From assembly GCA_037126765.1 (NCBI GenBank), contig JBBCBC010000026.1, forward strand, positions 9,598,418 through 9,662,417: a DNA stretch of 64,000 bases, in the 5' to 3' direction. Shown piece after piece: positions 21,600 to 33,795 of this stretch. The stretch comes from Stenogyne calaminthoides (taxonomy: Eukaryota; Streptophyta; Magnoliopsida; Lamiales; Lamiaceae). Position numbers and translations under genes: made by a program. Within the stretch, counting starts at the first letter, position 1. The number at the start of each line of letters is the position of its first letter. The notes under the pieces were generated by a model that was given only the letters and a program-made list of their open reading frames with translations, was not told the DNA's origin and made no database searches.

Positions 21600-23337
21600 G
21601 ACTCTCAAGCGATGTTGAACCTTGAGGCTGCTGTTAAATAAATCTTTGTTGTTGTGACTTTAGCCCAGCCATTTGATTTTTCAATTCAGAAATTTTTTAT
21701 TGTTGCTCCAGCACTTTACGTTTGTACGAGTTGCGAACCAGGAACCTCCCCCCACATATCTGATGCAGGAACACCTCCAAAAATACAAACATAGTCTGGT
21801 TTGTCTAAGCCAGTTACTTGAGCAAATATGTCTTTCAAGCCAACAAAATCATAGAGCCTTCAGGGAGTTGATTCGTCAGTTCTTTCATCGATTCCTATAA
21901 AGTGTTAAATAGTATGATTTTTTAGAGTATTTTCACAAGATAGTGTAGGATAAATACCTAATATACATAGATATAAATATGTGGAGAATAAACATATATA
22001 AAATATTTTGATTATTTTGATCTAAACTTACCAAATACTTGGCAACTTCAGTAGAGGGAAATTCATTAACAGGAGTATAACACTCTTCAAACATTTCAGA
22101 ACGAAATGGGGCACAACCTTTATCCTTTCACTGAGAATAAATTTCTTTGTTGTAAATTATGTAGGACAAAAATTATTTATAACTAGAAAAAAAAATTCTT
22201 CGAAAAACAATCAAAGAGCAAACAAAGTCAACTTTCTTGATGAGCAAAAAATGTCTTCTACATAATTAGAGATATACTGAATTACATGTGAACATGAAAT
22301 TAGGAATTGAACAAAAACTTTGAACTATATAATCTGGTTACCAATAATTAACCAAGGAATAGTGAATAATTACTAACTTACATAAGACTATGAAAATAGA
22401 AGGTGCACTATGATACCATAATAGTCAAAAACAGTAGCACCTAAACCACTGTTCAGCAATTAACGAATAACCATTTGAACAGTGAACGGATAGATTAATC
22501 ATTTCATCTCAATGCAAATGATCATAGTCCAAAAAAGTGCATCTCACTACTAATTAGAAAGAAACTTAAAAGATTTTACAATAACTATGTAAATGCATGA
22601 TATATATGTAAATGCATGATATACAAAATTCTTTTGTAGATGCTTTATAAAAATATTGGAGTTAGCAACCCTCTATTATTCTGGCCAAGAAGCAACACTC
22701 GATGCATTGGACTAACGAGTGATTCAAGCAGCTCGTAATAGCAACATAGTATCAGGAATCACGATAAATAAAATAATCCATATTCGGGAAAATAAAATAT
22801 ATAACAACACTGCAGTTCATTGAAGTACACAACCAATTATACATTATAAAGAAAAAAGTAAAATTTTAATCTTGAAGATAGTATATAACTAAAAGTAAAT
22901 ATCAAAGAATAGCTAAACTCACCATCTTTTCATGAATTTCTGCAAATGAATTCTTTCCAGTTCGTTGATCCAATTTCTTTTTTGATCTAGCATCTTTCTT
23001 TTGTTGACCTTGTGCCTAAATTGATGAAAATAATATTAGAAAGGTGAAAGGAAAATCAAATAAAGAAAAATATAAAGTACATTAATAATAAATATATTTC
23101 ATGGAATACTTCCACATCCTCTCTATTCCAGTAATTGACTAGATTGACCCACTAATCCTCCAACACTCTTCCCTCCTTTTCATCCATTAAAAACTCCACA
23201 GTCTTATTAGGCATGAAACATCGCGCTTTCACAAAGGCCTTCCAACTTCTCCATTTTTCATTAATGGAATGAAGAATCCATTCTTCATCGCCATGACCAA
23301 TGTCAAATTTGTCTGCATAGTTGCTTAGTTATACATA
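21600..23337 (-). pseudogene. C1 Transposase_24-type gene, 3' exons
   Basis: Minus-strand exons can be read with introns between them. About 23330-23100 reads EEWILHSINEKWRSWKAFVKAR and NYWNREDVEVF, with one in-frame stop. About 23020-22917 reads KKKLDQRTGKNSFAEIHEKM. About 22140-22035 reads GCAPFRSEMFEECYTPVNEF. About 21900-21600 reads FAQVTGLDKPDYVCIFGGVP and then a Gln-rich coiled coil. This order is typical of the accessory or transposase-like ORF of plant En/Spm (CACTA) elements (Pfam Transposase_24). Stops and E3's insertion make it a pseudogene. The family call rests on pattern recall. Confidence 0.65.
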
Positions 23338-23341
23338 GTTG

Positions 23342-24790
23342 TGTTGGGAAATTTGTAGTTTCGATGGAAGTTCCAAAACAGATTATAATAGGACCAGTCA
23401 GACCTGCTAGCTGACTGATGACTTAGATATCAGTTAGGATGACCAGCTGATTTGTATAGACAGCTGATGTAACAGATAAGTCACATATTGAGGGGGAACT
23501 TAATATGTATAGGTTAGTCTTGAAGATCAGATAAGCTGAAGATCAGATGATCAGAAGACAACTAGACCAGAAGACCTACATAAGATAACACAAGGAAGAA
23601 TCTGTAAGTTGTGTTAAGACAACCTACATCAGAAGATTCAAGTCAGGTAGAGAGATCAGTGTTTATCTGATCTGGTCAGGTCCATCAGGTTACTACTTCT
23701 AGTTACCTAGTACAAGCCAAAGTCAATCAGACAAGAAGAATGTTGATCTGGTTAGTAAATCAAGTGCCGAATCTGTGTACTTGTGAACCAATGAGAAGAA
23801 GACATGCACGTACGGAACTGACAAGTGCAGGACTAGAGCTTCAGAGTCCAATGGCTACAAAGGACAAGCTTGCATGATTTCGGACATGCCGCCCCTGAAG
23901 CACGTCACATCAAGCCTGCACACCTACCTTAAATAGACCAAAATTCGAATTGCTCTCCAACTGCTAGTTCGATTTTGTGCCTATAAATATGGGATTAAAC
24001 CTTCATAGTAAGGTTATGGAAATTATACAAGCGCAAAGATCAAGCAAGGTTTCCGCACGAAGAACACAAATCAAGAATATTTTCTAAGTGTTCATCCCAT
24101 AGTTCTTAGCATAGAATTTTTATCCTCTAGCTTTAGGCTACACAAATACTAGGATAGAATTCCAGTTGGAACATATAAATCTTATACCCAAACCCACAAA
24201 GTTAGGTTAAGTTTGTTAAGCAAGATTTCAAACTAGGGTTTCTAGTTTCTGATTTTTGGGATTGTTGAGTGAGAACTCTTGAAACATCTGTTGTATTGTG
24301 TTGGACTAACACAATAATCTAAGTCCAGATTGGTTAAGTGAGTGGCCCTACTGATAGGGAAGAGTGGACGTAGGACAAGTTGTACGGACCACTATAAATC
24401 TTGTGTGATTTATCTCCTTTACACTCCTAGCACACTACCTGCTTTATATTCCATGCATGTTCTGAGTCTGGATCAGATTTGCACGAAGCAACTGATCTGA
24501 TCAGTTTGACACCTTTGTCATCTGATCTAAAACAGATTACTCAGAATCTGGTTTGAGTAAAACTAGTTTTTCACACGGGTTAACTTATCTTCCGCACAAA
24601 CTGTTGAGCTGATAGACGCCGAATTGATCTGCTCCCAAGCTGTCAGTAAGTCGGATATCAGTCCGTAATAATTCACTTGCACTCTGATCAGATATACTTG
24701 CATATCCACCTGATCTCACAAAAGTTTTAGAAGTCTATTCACCCCTCCCCTCTAGACTTCTACCCTCACGAAACCCGTTCGGGACCTACA
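23342..24790 (+). repeat. E3 5' LTR (1,449 bp)
   Basis: TGTTGGGAAATTTG to GGGACCTACA. It shares with E2 the AGAGTGGACGTAGGAC...CCACTATAAATC block (about 24360-24410) and the CCCCTCCCCTCTAGACTTC tract near the 3' end. It aligns along its length with 38857-40301. Confidence 0.93.
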
Positions 24791-24792
24791 AG

Positions 24793-24804
24793 TGGTATCA
24801 GAGT
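24793..24804 (+). promoter_or_regulatory. E3 primer binding site
   Basis: TGGTATCAGAGT lies 2 bp after the 5' LTR and is complementary to the 3' end of initiator tRNA-Met at all but the last base. Confidence 0.85.
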
Positions 24805-24926
24805 AGTGGTTCTTCCAACCACTGGCTTTGAATATCATCGGTTCTTGAGGAAGAACCTTTCTGGTCACTTGAACTGCTCTTGAAAAATCCATTTTTAAAA
24901 TTCATAATCTTCAAACTCACGTAAGC

Positions 24927-26678
24927 ATGGATAACACATCTGGGATAAATCATGATCTACCCAAGTAATCTGTCGACGAGTACGCTGAATGGTCTCTCGA
25001 CATGAGTGACCATCTGGGAGTCATCAGCAACAGAATAAAGGAGATTCTTGAGATAAGACCCATCATTTTCTATCATCAGAATCCAGCTGAAGGAGGAGAT
25101 CCGACACAACCAGTTGGAGCAAGAATCAGAAAGAGTCCTTCTCTAATGGATGTAGAAGAGAGAAAATTGTCCAACCTGGATACTGTTGCCAGACATTTGA
25201 TCATGAAGACTGTGGATTCTACCACACTTGAGAAGGTCAAGTATTTGAAGACTGCTAAGGAAGTATGGGATACCCTTGCTGAAATTTGCAAAGGTAATGA
25301 TCTGATCAAGGACAGCAGATTACAAGCTGAACTGGTAAACTTCGAGAAATTGAAGATGTTGCCAAACGATACAATTGATCAGCTAGATGGAAGCACGAAT
25401 GATCAACTAATGTAACAGTGATCAAAGACTGTCAAGATATTGGAACCATGAAGCCGAACGATCTGTTTTTCAATTTGAAAGCGCATGAATTTGATCTGAT
25501 TGAGAGAAGCAGAGAATCAGATGATGGTCCTTTTGGAAGCTACCACAAGTTCTATTAAAAATATTGCATTTCAGGCAACTGGTAGCAGTTCACGATCAGT
25601 TGAACCAATGGGAAACATCATCAGCAAAGATGAACAGATTGCTCTGCTGACTAGAAAACTTGAACGATCTAACATACAAATGGGAAAGTACAGAAAGTTC
25701 TACAAAGACTAGAAACAGAGCAGAGGAAGAGATAGGAGATCTACTGACAGATGACCAGAAAGAGATCATTCTGATGACAGAAGAGACGATCGAAGAGATG
25801 ACCGAAGAGATGACAGAAAGGATGATCTAAGGGATGATCGCAAAGGAGACAGACGTGGTGACAAATCAGAAAAAAGGAGTTCTGACTACAAGAAAGGAGG
25901 AAAGTCACCTGATAGAAATTATCGAAGAAATGATTCACCTAACAGAAGAGGATCTGGAGATTCAGGAACGTGTTTCAACTGCCATACACCAGGTCACTAC
26001 AGCACAGACTGCCCCAACCTGACCCCTAAGGAAAGAGAAGAAAAGAGAAACAGGAGAGAACAACGATACAGAGACAGAAAAGCTATGATAGCAGATACAT
26101 CTTGTATAGACGGCTCTTACCTGCCATCAGATGACTCTGGATACTCATCTGTTGAAGATTTATGTCTGGTAACCAACACTGATGATGTCAATGATCTAAA
26201 CTTCTCATCTGATGATGACATTTGTCTGATGGCCAGAGAAGCTGACCAATCTGAGGTATTCTCTAAACCTTCTGTGGTTTCCTGTTCCACACCTGTTGTG
26301 CTGAGCACATCTGCTGGAGAGATTAACCTGCAGGTCTATAATGACCAATTGCTTGATGATCACTCTAATGCAATAGATACTTATACAAGAGTGGAAGTTG
26401 AGAATGATAACCTAAGGGCAGAGAATGTCCGACTTGTAAAAGAATGCAAGGAGAGTGGAACTGCTGAACATAAATTGATTGAAACTGTTCAGAACATGAC
26501 CATAGAACTGGATGTTCTAAAAGTTGGCTCTTCTGATCAGGGAAGATTGATTACTGAACAACAAGCTACCAATCTAAAACAAGCAGGAGATCTCAAAGTC
26601 ATTAATGTTAAATTTGATGAACTCTTCCGAATGCATGAGAATCTAAAAGCGATTGAGGAAGTTTGCATAAGAAAATAG
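24927..26678 (+). pseudogene. gag: E3 gag
   Basis: It starts at ATG 24927 (MDNTSGINHDLPK). A stop follows after about 13 codons, then an open UBN2-type domain to about 25415 (MDVEERKLSNLDTVARHLIM, TAKEVWDTLAEICKG). An Arg/Asp-rich linker precedes one CCHC knuckle (CFNCHTPGHYSTDC, 25971-26012). The long acidic and coiled-coil C-terminal part is open from 26085 to 26678 (VENDNLRAENVRLVKECKES). An extended gag C-terminus after the knuckle is a Sirevirus trait. Frames change near 25415, 25500 and 25710. It would assemble the particle and package RNA. Confidence 0.82.
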
Positions 26679-29037
26679 AGGTTTTCACGAAATCATCTAA
26701 AACTGTTTAGAATTTGAACAACTATTTTCGAGCGCCAACTGATAAGAAGGGAATTGGGTATGAGAACTAGTATGGATCCTCAAAAGTCCCGACTGGTTCA
26801 CATCAGAAAAGTGTAACCAAACGACTTTCTGATAAAGATACAAATTATGCCAAATCTGTATCAGATAAGGGAAAAGGACCAGCTGATCAGGCAAGGCGAG
26901 TGCCGGATCAGAAAGGGAACAGAAATGGACCCCAACTTATCAGACACCAGCCGAGGAATCAACAGAAGAATCTTGTTCTTCTGAAGAGACCTCAGCCCAA
27001 TCAGTAGAGTAGACCTCAGTCTGACCATCTCACAAGGGACAGTCCCAGCTGAAGTCGACTCTGTCCAAGCTGCCTAACCAGCAAGCTAAGGGTAAACAGA
27101 TCAAACCATCTGTGCAGAAAAGATATGAATCTTTTGATGGTATCAGTTGTACCTACCCTTACAATCAGAAACCTAGGACTGCTGCACCTGAGCCCCACTA
27201 GATTAAAAGAAGACCAGCTAACAAGAAAAATCCCAAGTCTTCTGAATCATCCAAGGCTCACACTAATAATCATACTGATCGAAACGCACATGATGAGATG
27301 TATGATTATGTAGATGCGTATGGGAGACAAATAAGGCCTTCTGATCTTGATGATTACAATAGAAATGTCTTGTTTGTCTGGATCCCGAAAGGTACAGCTA
27401 ACCCCCCAGGACCCAATTCTACTGGGGTACCTAAAATCTGATTTGCTCGCAGGTTCTCGTGGGATTGGCCAATAAAGGAGGTGTACAAGCAACTATCTAG
27501 TACATAGATAGTGGATGCTCAAGGCACATGACTAGAAGTCAACATCTCCTCAGCAATTACATTGAGAAGCCAGGCCCACGAGTTCTATTTGGTGATTACA
27601 ACTTTGGTTTTACCAGAGGAGTTGGAACCTTAGTGAATGATGATGTATAGGTTACAGGTGTTTCGTATGTTGATGGCTTAAAGCACAACCTGTTATCTGT
27701 ATCACAATTCTGCGACAACGGTTTTAGTGTTGAGTTCTTGACAGATAAATGCACAATCAAAAATCGAGTTAGTCAGCATATCTTGCTAACTAGCTCCAGA
27801 AAAGGAACGATCTACAATGCAGATTGGGACAGTTGTCTAAGAAATGCATGTTTGATTATTAAGAGTACCAAAAGCATCATTTGAGTAGCAAGGATGTCCT
27901 TGGTTGAAGGTCTCCCGAATGAAGTTTTCTCTAAGGATCAGACATTTGCTGCATGTCAGAAGGGAAAGCAAGTCAAGGCTTCATTCAAAGGGATTCCTTC
28001 TCCTCCATCTAGCAGAGTACAACAACTGCTCCATATGGATTTGTTTGGACTAGTTACGCCTCTTAGTTTTAGTGGACGCAAATACACTCTGGTGGCCGTG
28101 GATGATTACTCCAAATTCACCTGGGCTGTATTCTTGTATAAGAAGAATGAAACTACAACAAAGCTACCTGAACTTCTCAAGAAGATTCAAAATGAAAAAG
28201 GGTCTCAGCATAGTGAAAATCAGATCAGATAAAGGTACAGAATTCTTGAACCAGTTTATATCTGATTTTTGCTCTGAGTTTGGTATACAGCATGAGACGT
28301 CAGCTACCAGAGCACCACAAAAAAATGGCGTAGCAGAAAGGAGAAACAGAACACTCAAAGAAGCTGCTCGCACAATGTTAGCTGAACATGCAACACCAAA
28401 TTGTTTCTGGGCAGAAGCTATCAACACTGCATGTCATACCTGGAACATATGTTCTCTGACTAAGTTTCACTTCAAAACACCCTACGAACTGTGGAAGGGC
28501 AGAAAACCTCATGTTTCCTACTTTCATATGTACGGGTGCAAGTGTTTCATACACAACAATGGACAGAGTCAGTTGAGAACCTTCGATGCCAAGTCAGATG
28601 AGGGTATATTCTTAGGATATTCCTCAGCAAGCAAAGTATTTAGGGTTTTCAACAAACGAACCCTAGTTGTGTAAGTGACACCTAATGTGGTATTTGATAA
28701 GTCAACATTTGATCAGGAGAAATCAGCCGTAGAAGAAGACGTACCTAATAAACCAGAATCACTGAAAATGGATCAGTTGAGGCTCAAAGAAAAGGATTCA
28801 AAATACATCATTGTATACATTCCTAACTTTGACCTTGATGATTCACCAGATCAGTCAGACCCTAAGGTACGTACAACTGTCAATAAAGAAGCTGGTACAG
28901 CTGAGACAGTAACAACTGAACCATCTGGTTCAGGGGGAACACCTAATGTTCCGGTGGACAGACTTCAGTATATGATGAGTCCAACATCAGCTGAGATATA
29001 TCCATGCCAAGTGGATCCTACTGAAGTACCTCTCTAA
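26679..29037 (+). pseudogene. pol: E3 gag-pol junction, protease and integrase
   Basis: The junction at 26679-27480 is degenerate but colinear with E2 8860-9640. The protease is near 27500-27790 (IDSGCSRHMTRSQHLL, GLKHNLLSVSQFCDNGFSVE). In the pre-integrase region about 48 bases present in E2 are missing at about 27885, removing the zinc-binding WHKRLSH histidines. The integrase core at 27894-28674 shows HMDLFGLVTP, RSDKGTEF and NGVAERRNRT, then the conserved tail TPYELWKGRKPHVSYFHMYG. A stop follows at 28674. Bases 28675-29037 form an open acidic Pro/Thr-rich linker to RT. The zinc-finger deletion alone should inactivate integrase. Confidence 0.83.
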
Positions 29038-29039
29038 GT

Positions 29040-30346
29040 CTCTAGTGATGAATCATTATCAGAAGAGGATGATGTTCTCCAAACAATTGAAAATCAGGGA
29101 AGAAGGACCTGGATAACCAGTCATCCAACTGACCTGATCATCGGAGACCCATCTGATAAAGTTCAAACTAGACATCAGATTGGTGAAAGTGCAATGTATT
29201 GATGTTATCTGTCTTTGAAGGAACCTCTCACAGTTGAAGAAGCACTTCAAGATGTAAACTGGATTCTAGTCATGCAAGAAGAACTAGAGCAGTTTGAAAG
29301 GAATCAAGTTTGGGAATTTGTAGACAGACCAACTCAACAAGATGTGATTGGCACTAAGTGGGTCTTCAAGAACAAGAAGGATGAACCAGAAATAAGGCAA
29401 GACTTGTTGCGAAGGGCTATGCACAATCAGAAGGGATTGATTATGATGAAACCTTTGCACCAGTCGCCCGTCTTGAAGCCATTCGGTTACTTCTGGCTTA
29501 TGCTGCTCACAGGGGATTTACTGTGTATCAGATGGACGTAAAGAGTGTGTTTTTAAATGGAATACTGATTGAAGAGGTGTATGTTGAACAACCTCCTGGA
29601 TTTGAAATGAATAATCAGGTATACCATTTAAAGAAGACTCTCTATGGCCTGAAACAAGCTCCTAGAGCTTGGTATGATACACTGTCCCAGTTCTTGGAAG
29701 AAAATGGTTTCACTAAAGGGCTGATTGATAGGACCTTGTTCAGAATAGAAGATGGAGATGATATTCTGATGGTTTAGATCTATGTGGACGATATTATCTT
29801 CGGATCTCCCAACAAGAACTTATGTGATAAGTTTAGTAAACTGATGCAAGGGAAATTCGAGATGTCCATGATGGGTTAGATGAACTACTTTCTAGGTCTT
29901 CAAGTTAAAAAGCTCATACTGGGATCTTCATCTGTCAGGCTAAGTATACAAGGAATATATTGACTAAGTATGAAATTCAGAATTGCAAAGCTGCAAAGAT
30001 TCCAATGATGACAGCCTTCAAAATGGATCCAGATGAGAATGGTCAGAAAACTAATCAGAAGGATTATAGGCTTTGATTGGATCTCTATTATACCCGACTG
30101 CCAGTAGACCAGATATCACTTTTGCAGTAGGTGTATGTGCCAGATTTCAGGCAAATCCAAAGCCGAGCCACCTAATAGCAGCTAAACAGATTCTTAAGTA
30201 TCTGAAGGGAACTATGAACCTCAGTTTATGGTACCCTGCAGATGATAATCTAGAGCTTATTGGGTACTCTGATTCTGATTATGGAGGTTGTACGATTGAC
30301 AAAAAATCAACCTCAGGTACATGTCAGTTTCTGAGAAGTAAACTGG
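29040..30346 (+). pseudogene. pol: E3 reverse transcriptase and first half of RNase H
   Basis: The Copia RT starts around 29090. It shows IGTKWVFKNKKDE, then a 13-base deletion relative to E2 at about 29385 that shifts the frame, QMDVKSVFLNGILIEEVYVE, LYGLKQAPRAWYDTLSQ and an intact IYVDDIIFGSPN box at about 29780. A stop stands just before YVDD. RNase H begins at 30073 (SRPDITFAVGVCARFQ) and runs to KLV at 30346, where the family-N element is inserted. The frame resumes exactly at 33796 if the insertion and one TSD copy are ignored. Confidence 0.85.
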
Positions 30347-31857
30347 TGTTGGGATATTTTAGTTTTGATGATTTATGCCAAAACATTATTAACTTATGTT
30401 ATTCAAGCTATTTTACAGATAACAAGTTAAGGGGGAACGAAAGAACAAATTGAGGGGGAACTCACAAAATCAAAAGAAGAAGATCGAGATCAGACGAGGC
30501 TGCAGACGAGAATGATCGAGATCAGATGAGTTCCGAAGTTAGCTGATGTGCTGTGCAAATCAGATGTGAAGAAAAGCTAAAGCCAGCAAATCAGAAGAGA
30601 AGGTTACAGATCAGAAGATGAGTTGATGAGACTGATCGAGATCAGACGTGATCGAGATCAGATATGATAATCAAGGTCCGCTGAAGAGAAGTCTGCTGAA
30701 TCAAGAACCTGAGACTCAGTAAGTTACTGAAGAACCTGAAGGCTCAGATAACTCAGATAACCTGAAGGTTCAGACAGCTCAGATAGCTCAGATAACCTGA
30801 ATGCTCAGATAGAACTGAAGATCCTGAGACTCAGAAGATCCTGAGGAATATAACCGTTAGAGACTCAGAAGAAACTGAAGAATATAGCCGTTAGATTCAG
30901 CTGACGTGGAACATTGAGAGGAAGACGACAAGCCTGAAAAAGATGCAAAAAAGCTACAGAGTAGTATGGATTTGAATGTGATTCTCTCCAACGGTAACAT
31001 TCAAATCCACACTATAAATACAAGTTCTTCCTTCATTATCAAGTGTGGATGCATGAGAAAAGTGTGTGAAAAACACCATCGATGCTACAGAGCTAAGAAG
31101 ATATGGGTTCCAGTAGTTCCCAGCCAAGGTCGTGTGCCAGATGATGCGAGTCCTGAAATATGGCCTGATCGTAGCACGGCTAAGGCATTCAACATAACTA
31201 CAGAGCCAAATCATCGAGCATCTCCACCTTAGAACACAGAGCGAGAGATACACGCATATATTCAAGAGTGTTCTACCTTGATCTAAGCACAAATGCTATA
31301 TCCTAAGCTTAGAGAGATTTTCCCATCTTTAGCATTGAGGCTAAACAAATGTAAGGGAAAATCTCAAACTAGTTGAAAACCAAACAAACCTTACCCAAAT
31401 CAGTTTGATAGGATAAGTTTGTAGGGGAGTGTGAACTCGGTAAACATCTATCGGCAATCCCGTAAGGTGATAAGTCCCGCTTGAGTTTGAACTCGGTAAA
31501 CATCTATCGGCAATCCCTTGAGGGTGATAAGTCCCGCTTGAGTGCAAACTCGGTAAACATCTCGGCCATTCCGTGAGGGATATAAGTCCCGCAGGTTAAG
31601 TTCGGTTAAGGTTCCCCTGTGTTAAGGGAAGAGTGGACGTAAGATGGGTTTCGTCTGAACCACTATAAAATCTTGTGTGTTCTTTACTGCTTTATGTTTA
31701 TACTTGTCATATGCATTGGATTATAAGCAAAACAGCACACATCGTTCTTAAAAGCAAAAAATTAGTATTGACTATTCCCTCACCCCTGTTTTTATATGCA
31801 TCACGTGACATGTTTCGCTTCCGCACGCACAAAATCGGTTTTAATTGGGACCTCACA
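30347..31857 (+). repeat. Family-N LTR 1 in E3 (1,511 bp)
   Basis: TGTTGGGATATT to GGGACCTCACA. Relative to LTR 2 it lacks a segment near 30668 (LTR 2 has additional sequence at about 32360-32570) and one 50-bp partial duplication near the start. The last about 950 bp match LTR 2 with only a handful of base changes. It contains the hairpin-TATA module at 30962-31014 and three 56-bp units at 31429-31590. Confidence 0.9.
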
Positions 31858-31859
31858 GT

Positions 31860-31871
31860 GGTATCAGAGCG
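31860..31871 (+). promoter_or_regulatory. Family-N primer binding site
   Basis: TGGTATCAGAGC directly follows LTR 1 after a 2-base spacer and is identical to the classic initiator tRNA-Met primer site. Confidence 0.85.
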
Positions 31872-31990
31872 GGTTGTTCAACAGATCACTATTTTCAAAG
31901 TGATCTTTGAATCGATCTTTTTTTTAAAACAAAAAAAAAAACCCGATCTCTGTAATTGCATATATTTTCAAATGTTTTGGTGTCATTATC

Positions 31991-32004
31991 AAAAAGGGGG
32001 AAAT
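31991..32004 (+). promoter_or_regulatory. Family-N polypurine tract
   Basis: AAAAAGGGGGAAAT immediately precedes LTR 2. It is identical to the tract at 17164 and one base different from E3's own tract at 38843. Confidence 0.85.
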
Positions 32005-33795
32005 TGTTGGGATATTTTAGTTTTGATGATTTATGCCAAAACATTATTAACTTGTGTTATTCAAGCTATTTTACAGATAACAAGTTAAGGGGGAACGAAA
32101 GAATAAATTGAGGGGGAACTCACGAAATCAGAAGAAGAAGATCGAGATCAGACGAGGCTGCAGACGAGAATAATCTATATCAGATGAGGTTGCAGACGAG
32201 AATGATCGAGATCAGATGAGTTCCGAAGTTAGCTAATGTGCTGTGCAAATCAGATGTGAAGAAAAGCTAAAAGCCAAAGAAATCGTAAGAGAAGGTTCTG
32301 GATCGGAAGATGAGCGGATTTAGACCGACGAGATCGGGACGTGATCGAGATCGGATATGATGTCGATATGCTAACTTGATGCAGATGACCGATGCTATCC
32401 CGAGATGATCCTGAAGATATCCGATCCGATCGGTCGAGCCGATCGATCAAAGTGAGAAGAAATCGATAGCTTTGAGTCAATGTGACTCGAGGGTCGGGAT
32501 GTCCGAATCAGAGAACCGAACTCGAAGAAGTTCGAGTGTCAAGATACGATCGAATAAGGTCCGTGAAGAGAAGTCTGGCTTTGAATCAAGAACCCGAGAC
32601 TCAAGAAGTTCTTCAAGAACACGAAGGCTCGAGATAACCTAAAGGCTCAGATAACTGAATGCTCGGATAACTCGGATAACACGAAGGTTCAGAAATTTCA
32701 GATAACTCGAAGGCTCGGATAGCTCGGATAACTGAAGGCTCGGATAGAATCGAAGATCCCGAGACTCGTAAGATCCTGAGGAATATAACCGTTAGAGACT
32801 CGAGAAGAAATCAAGAATATAGTTGTTAGATTCAAATTTGACGTGGACCAATGAGAGGAAGACGACAAGCCGAAAAAAAAGCTGCAAAAAGCTACAGAGT
32901 AGTATGGATTTGAATGTGATTCTCTCCAACTGTAACATTCAAATCCACACTATAAATACAAGTTCTTCCTTCATTATCAAGTGTGGATGCGTGAGAAAAG
33001 TGTGTGAAAAACACCATCGATGCTACAGAGCTAAGAAGATATGGGTTCCAGTAGTTCCCAGCCAAGGTCGTGTGCCAGATGATGCGAGTCCTGAAATATG
33101 GCCTGATCGTAGCACGGCTAAGGCATTCAACATAACTACAGAGCCAAATCATCGAGCATCTCCACCTTAGAACACAGAGCGAGAGATACACGCATATATT
33201 CAAGAGTGTTCTACCTTGATCTAAGCACAAATGCTATATCCTAAGCTTAGAGAGATTTTCTCATCCTTAGCATTGAGGCTAAACAAATGTAAGGGAAAAT
33301 CTCAAACTAGTTGAAAACCAAACAAACCTTACCCAAATCAGTTTGATAGGATAAGTTTGTAGGGGAGTGTGAACTCGGTAAACATCTATCGGCAATCCCG
33401 TAAGGTGATAAGTCCCGCTTGAGTTTGAACTCGGTAAACATCTATCGGCAATCCCTTGAGGGTGATAAGTCCCGCTTGAGTGCAAACTCGGTAAACATCT
33501 CGGCCATTCCGTGAGGGATATAAGTCCCGCAGGTTAAGTTCGGTTAAGGTTCCCCTGTGTTAAGGGAAGAGTGGACGTAAGATGGGTTTCGTCTGAACCA
33601 CTATAAAATCTTGTGTGTTCTTTACTGCTTTATGTTTATACTTGTCATATGCATTGGATTATAAGCAAAACAGCACACATCGTTCTTAAAAGCAAAAAAT
33701 TAGTATTGACTATTCCCTCACCCCTGTTTTTATATGCATCACGTGACATGTTTCACTTCCGCACGCGCAAAATCGGTTTTAATCGGGACCTCACA
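32005..33795 (+). repeat. Family-N LTR 2 in E3 (1,791 bp)
   Basis: TGTTGGGATATT to GGGACCTCACA. The first about 260 bp and the last about 950 bp closely match LTR 1. The middle, about 32268-32838, is full of CG, CGG and CGAG words where LTR 1 has CAG or CTG (see findings). It carries the hairpin-TATA module at 32900-32952. Confidence 0.9.

Larger units (their letters stand above)
30347..33795 (+). mobile_element. Complete family-N non-autonomous LTR element in E3 RNase H
   Basis: It is flanked by the 5-bp TSD ACTGG (30342-30346 and 33796-33800). LTRs are 30347-31857 (1,511 bp) and 32005-33795 (1,791 bp). The internal region is only 147 bp (31858-32004), essentially PBS, a short spacer with a T-run and A-run, and PPT. 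There is no ORF. TSD length, LTR tips and the PPT AAAAAGGGGGAAAT match the Sirevirus type, implying that retrotransposition proteins come from an element like E3. The short internal region resembles TRIMs, but the LTRs are far longer than TRIM LTRs. Confidence 0.93.
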
